Of a stretch of DNA of 64,000 bases, positions 63,244 through 64,000 are shown in pieces. The notes beneath the pieces are model-generated. The model searched no databases. It worked only from the letters and a program-made list of their open reading frames with translations, and was not told where the DNA came from. The DNA comes from Pararhizobium sp. IMCC3301 (lineage in GTDB: Bacteria; Pseudomonadota; Alphaproteobacteria; Rhizobiales; GCA-2746425): assembly GCF_030758315.1 (NCBI RefSeq), contig NZ_CP132336.1, positions 744,001 to 808,000 on the forward strand. Direction: 5' to 3'. The position numbers were made by a program, and so were the translations under genes. Each line of letters starts with the position of its first letter. The first letter of the stretch is position 1.

Positions 63244-64000
63244 ATGGATGTAAGAGCGGCTGTCGCTTTTGAAGCAGGCAAACCTTTGGAAGTCACCACG
63301 GTTCAATTGGGCGGACCCAAGGCTGGCGAAGTTCTGGTCGAAATCAAGGCAACCGGGATTTGTCACACTGATGAGTTTACCCGCTCAGGTGATGACCCTG
63401 AGGGAATTTTTCCTGCCATTCTGGGCCATGAAGGCGCTGGTGTGGTTGTCGAAATCGGCTCCGGTGTGACCTCTCTCAAGCCGGGCGATCATGTCATTCC
63501 GCTTTACACGCCGGAATGCCGCGAATGCGAATATTGCCTGCATCCCAAGACAAATCTCTGCCAGTCCATCCGCACAACCCAGGGACAGGGCCTGATGCCG
63601 GACGGCACATCGCGGTTTTCCATCGAAGGCAAGCCGATCATGCATTATATGGGCACATCCACCTTTGCCAACTATACGGTGTTGCCGGAAATCGCGCTGG
63701 CAAAAGTCCGCAAAGACGCGCCGTTCGAGACAATCTGCTACATCGGCTGCGGCGTCACAACCGGCATCGGCGCTGTCATCAACACCGCCAAAGTCGAGCC
63801 CGGCTCGAACTGTGTGGTGTTTGGTCTGGGCGGCATCGGCCTGAACGTCATTCAGGGCTGTAAACTCGCCGGAGCCAACATGATTGTTGGCGTTGATCTC
63901 AACGACAACAAGAAGGAATGGGGCGAGAAGTTCGGCATGACCCATTTCGTCAACCCCAAAGAAGCGGGCGATGATCTGGTGTCCTATCTGGTCGATCTGA
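63244..64000 (+). CDS. Class III alcohol dehydrogenase / S-(hydroxymethyl)glutathione dehydrogenase (partial)
   Basis: The first 252 codons of a zinc-dependent class III alcohol dehydrogenase; the rest lies beyond the window. It oxidises S-hydroxymethylglutathione in formaldehyde detoxification and can reduce S-nitrosoglutathione. The catalytic zinc site is GICHTDEF and GHEGAG, the structural zinc site [17 protein letters not shown], and the nucleotide fold [18 protein letters not shown] lies 6 bases before the ATG. The length so far and the spacing match full-length enzymes of about 370 residues. Confidence 0.95.
   Translation, partial: MDVRAAVAFEAGKPLEVTTVQLGGPKAGEVLVEIKATGICHTDEFTRSGDDPEGIFPAILGHEGAGVVVEIGSGVTSLKPGDHVIPLYTPECRECEYCLHPKTNLCQSIRTTQGQGLMPDGTSRFSIEGKPIMHYMGTSTFANYTVLPEIALAKVRKDAPFETICYIGCGVTTGIGAVINTAKVEPGSNCVVFGLGGIGLNVIQGCKLAGANMIVGVDLNDNKKEWGEKFGMTHFVNPKEAGDDLVSYLVDL

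Overview
The window is chromosomal DNA of an alphaproteobacterium, most likely of the order Hyphomicrobiales (Rhizobiales). The basis is the set and order of housekeeping genes: gatB, plsY-dprA-topA-rnr-DUF983-NUDIX-rpmG, then pleD-divK-DUF3572-HAD-dinB, clpS-clpA, a phasin, and a carboxyspermidine-type polyamine operon. Third codon positions are GC-rich, starts are often GTG or TTG, and many gene pairs overlap by 4 bp. The species cannot be named from the sequence alone.

Layout. 0-10.3 kb: two DUF1127 proteins and a GNAT acetyltransferase, then an IclR-regulated operon with a Tat-exported sugar-binding protein, two permeases, two intact Cys-type sulfatases flanking a third sulfatase-fold protein that has lost its catalytic residues, and only a C-terminal remnant of the transporter ATPase. 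10.6-13 kb: a large DUF2254-like membrane protein. 13.5-17.3 kb: a protocatechuate operon (pcaC-H-G-B, reverse strand) beside a broken pcaQ regulator and a LysE-type exporter. 17.5-18.1 kb: a type I copper cupredoxin behind a perfect FNR/FixK box placed like a class II activated promoter. 18.3-34.3 kb: the conserved core block.

34.3-44 kb: a second sulfatase locus on the reverse strand. It holds a solute-binding protein, permease, permease, DUF4432 mutarotase-like protein, sulfatase and ATPase, with a divergent LysR regulator. This locus has two lesions: an 1,805-bp insertion sequence that rewrites the last residues of the binding protein, and an in-frame TGA that splits the second permease. 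The first locus lacks an ATPase and the second has one, so the two systems may once have shared it, or may do so now.

44-64 kb: an EipB-like envelope protein, RidA, a glycerophosphodiesterase, a FemAB-like acyltransferase, a HIT protein, AzlCD, ClpA/ClpS, a phasin with a PhaR-like operator pair, a SPOR-tailed D,D-carboxypeptidase, the speA / carboxy(nor)spermidine dehydrogenase / nspC / agmatinase operon, several small conserved DUF genes, a ClpP-family protease, and the start of a class III (formaldehyde-detoxifying) alcohol dehydrogenase that runs off the window.

No CRISPR array, tRNA, rRNA, prophage or recognisable anti-phage system was seen. The most unusual material is the pair of decaying or rearranged sulfatase-transporter loci, the pseudo-sulfatase, and three regulatory sites (FNR-like, PhaR-like, CtrA-like) at sensible positions.
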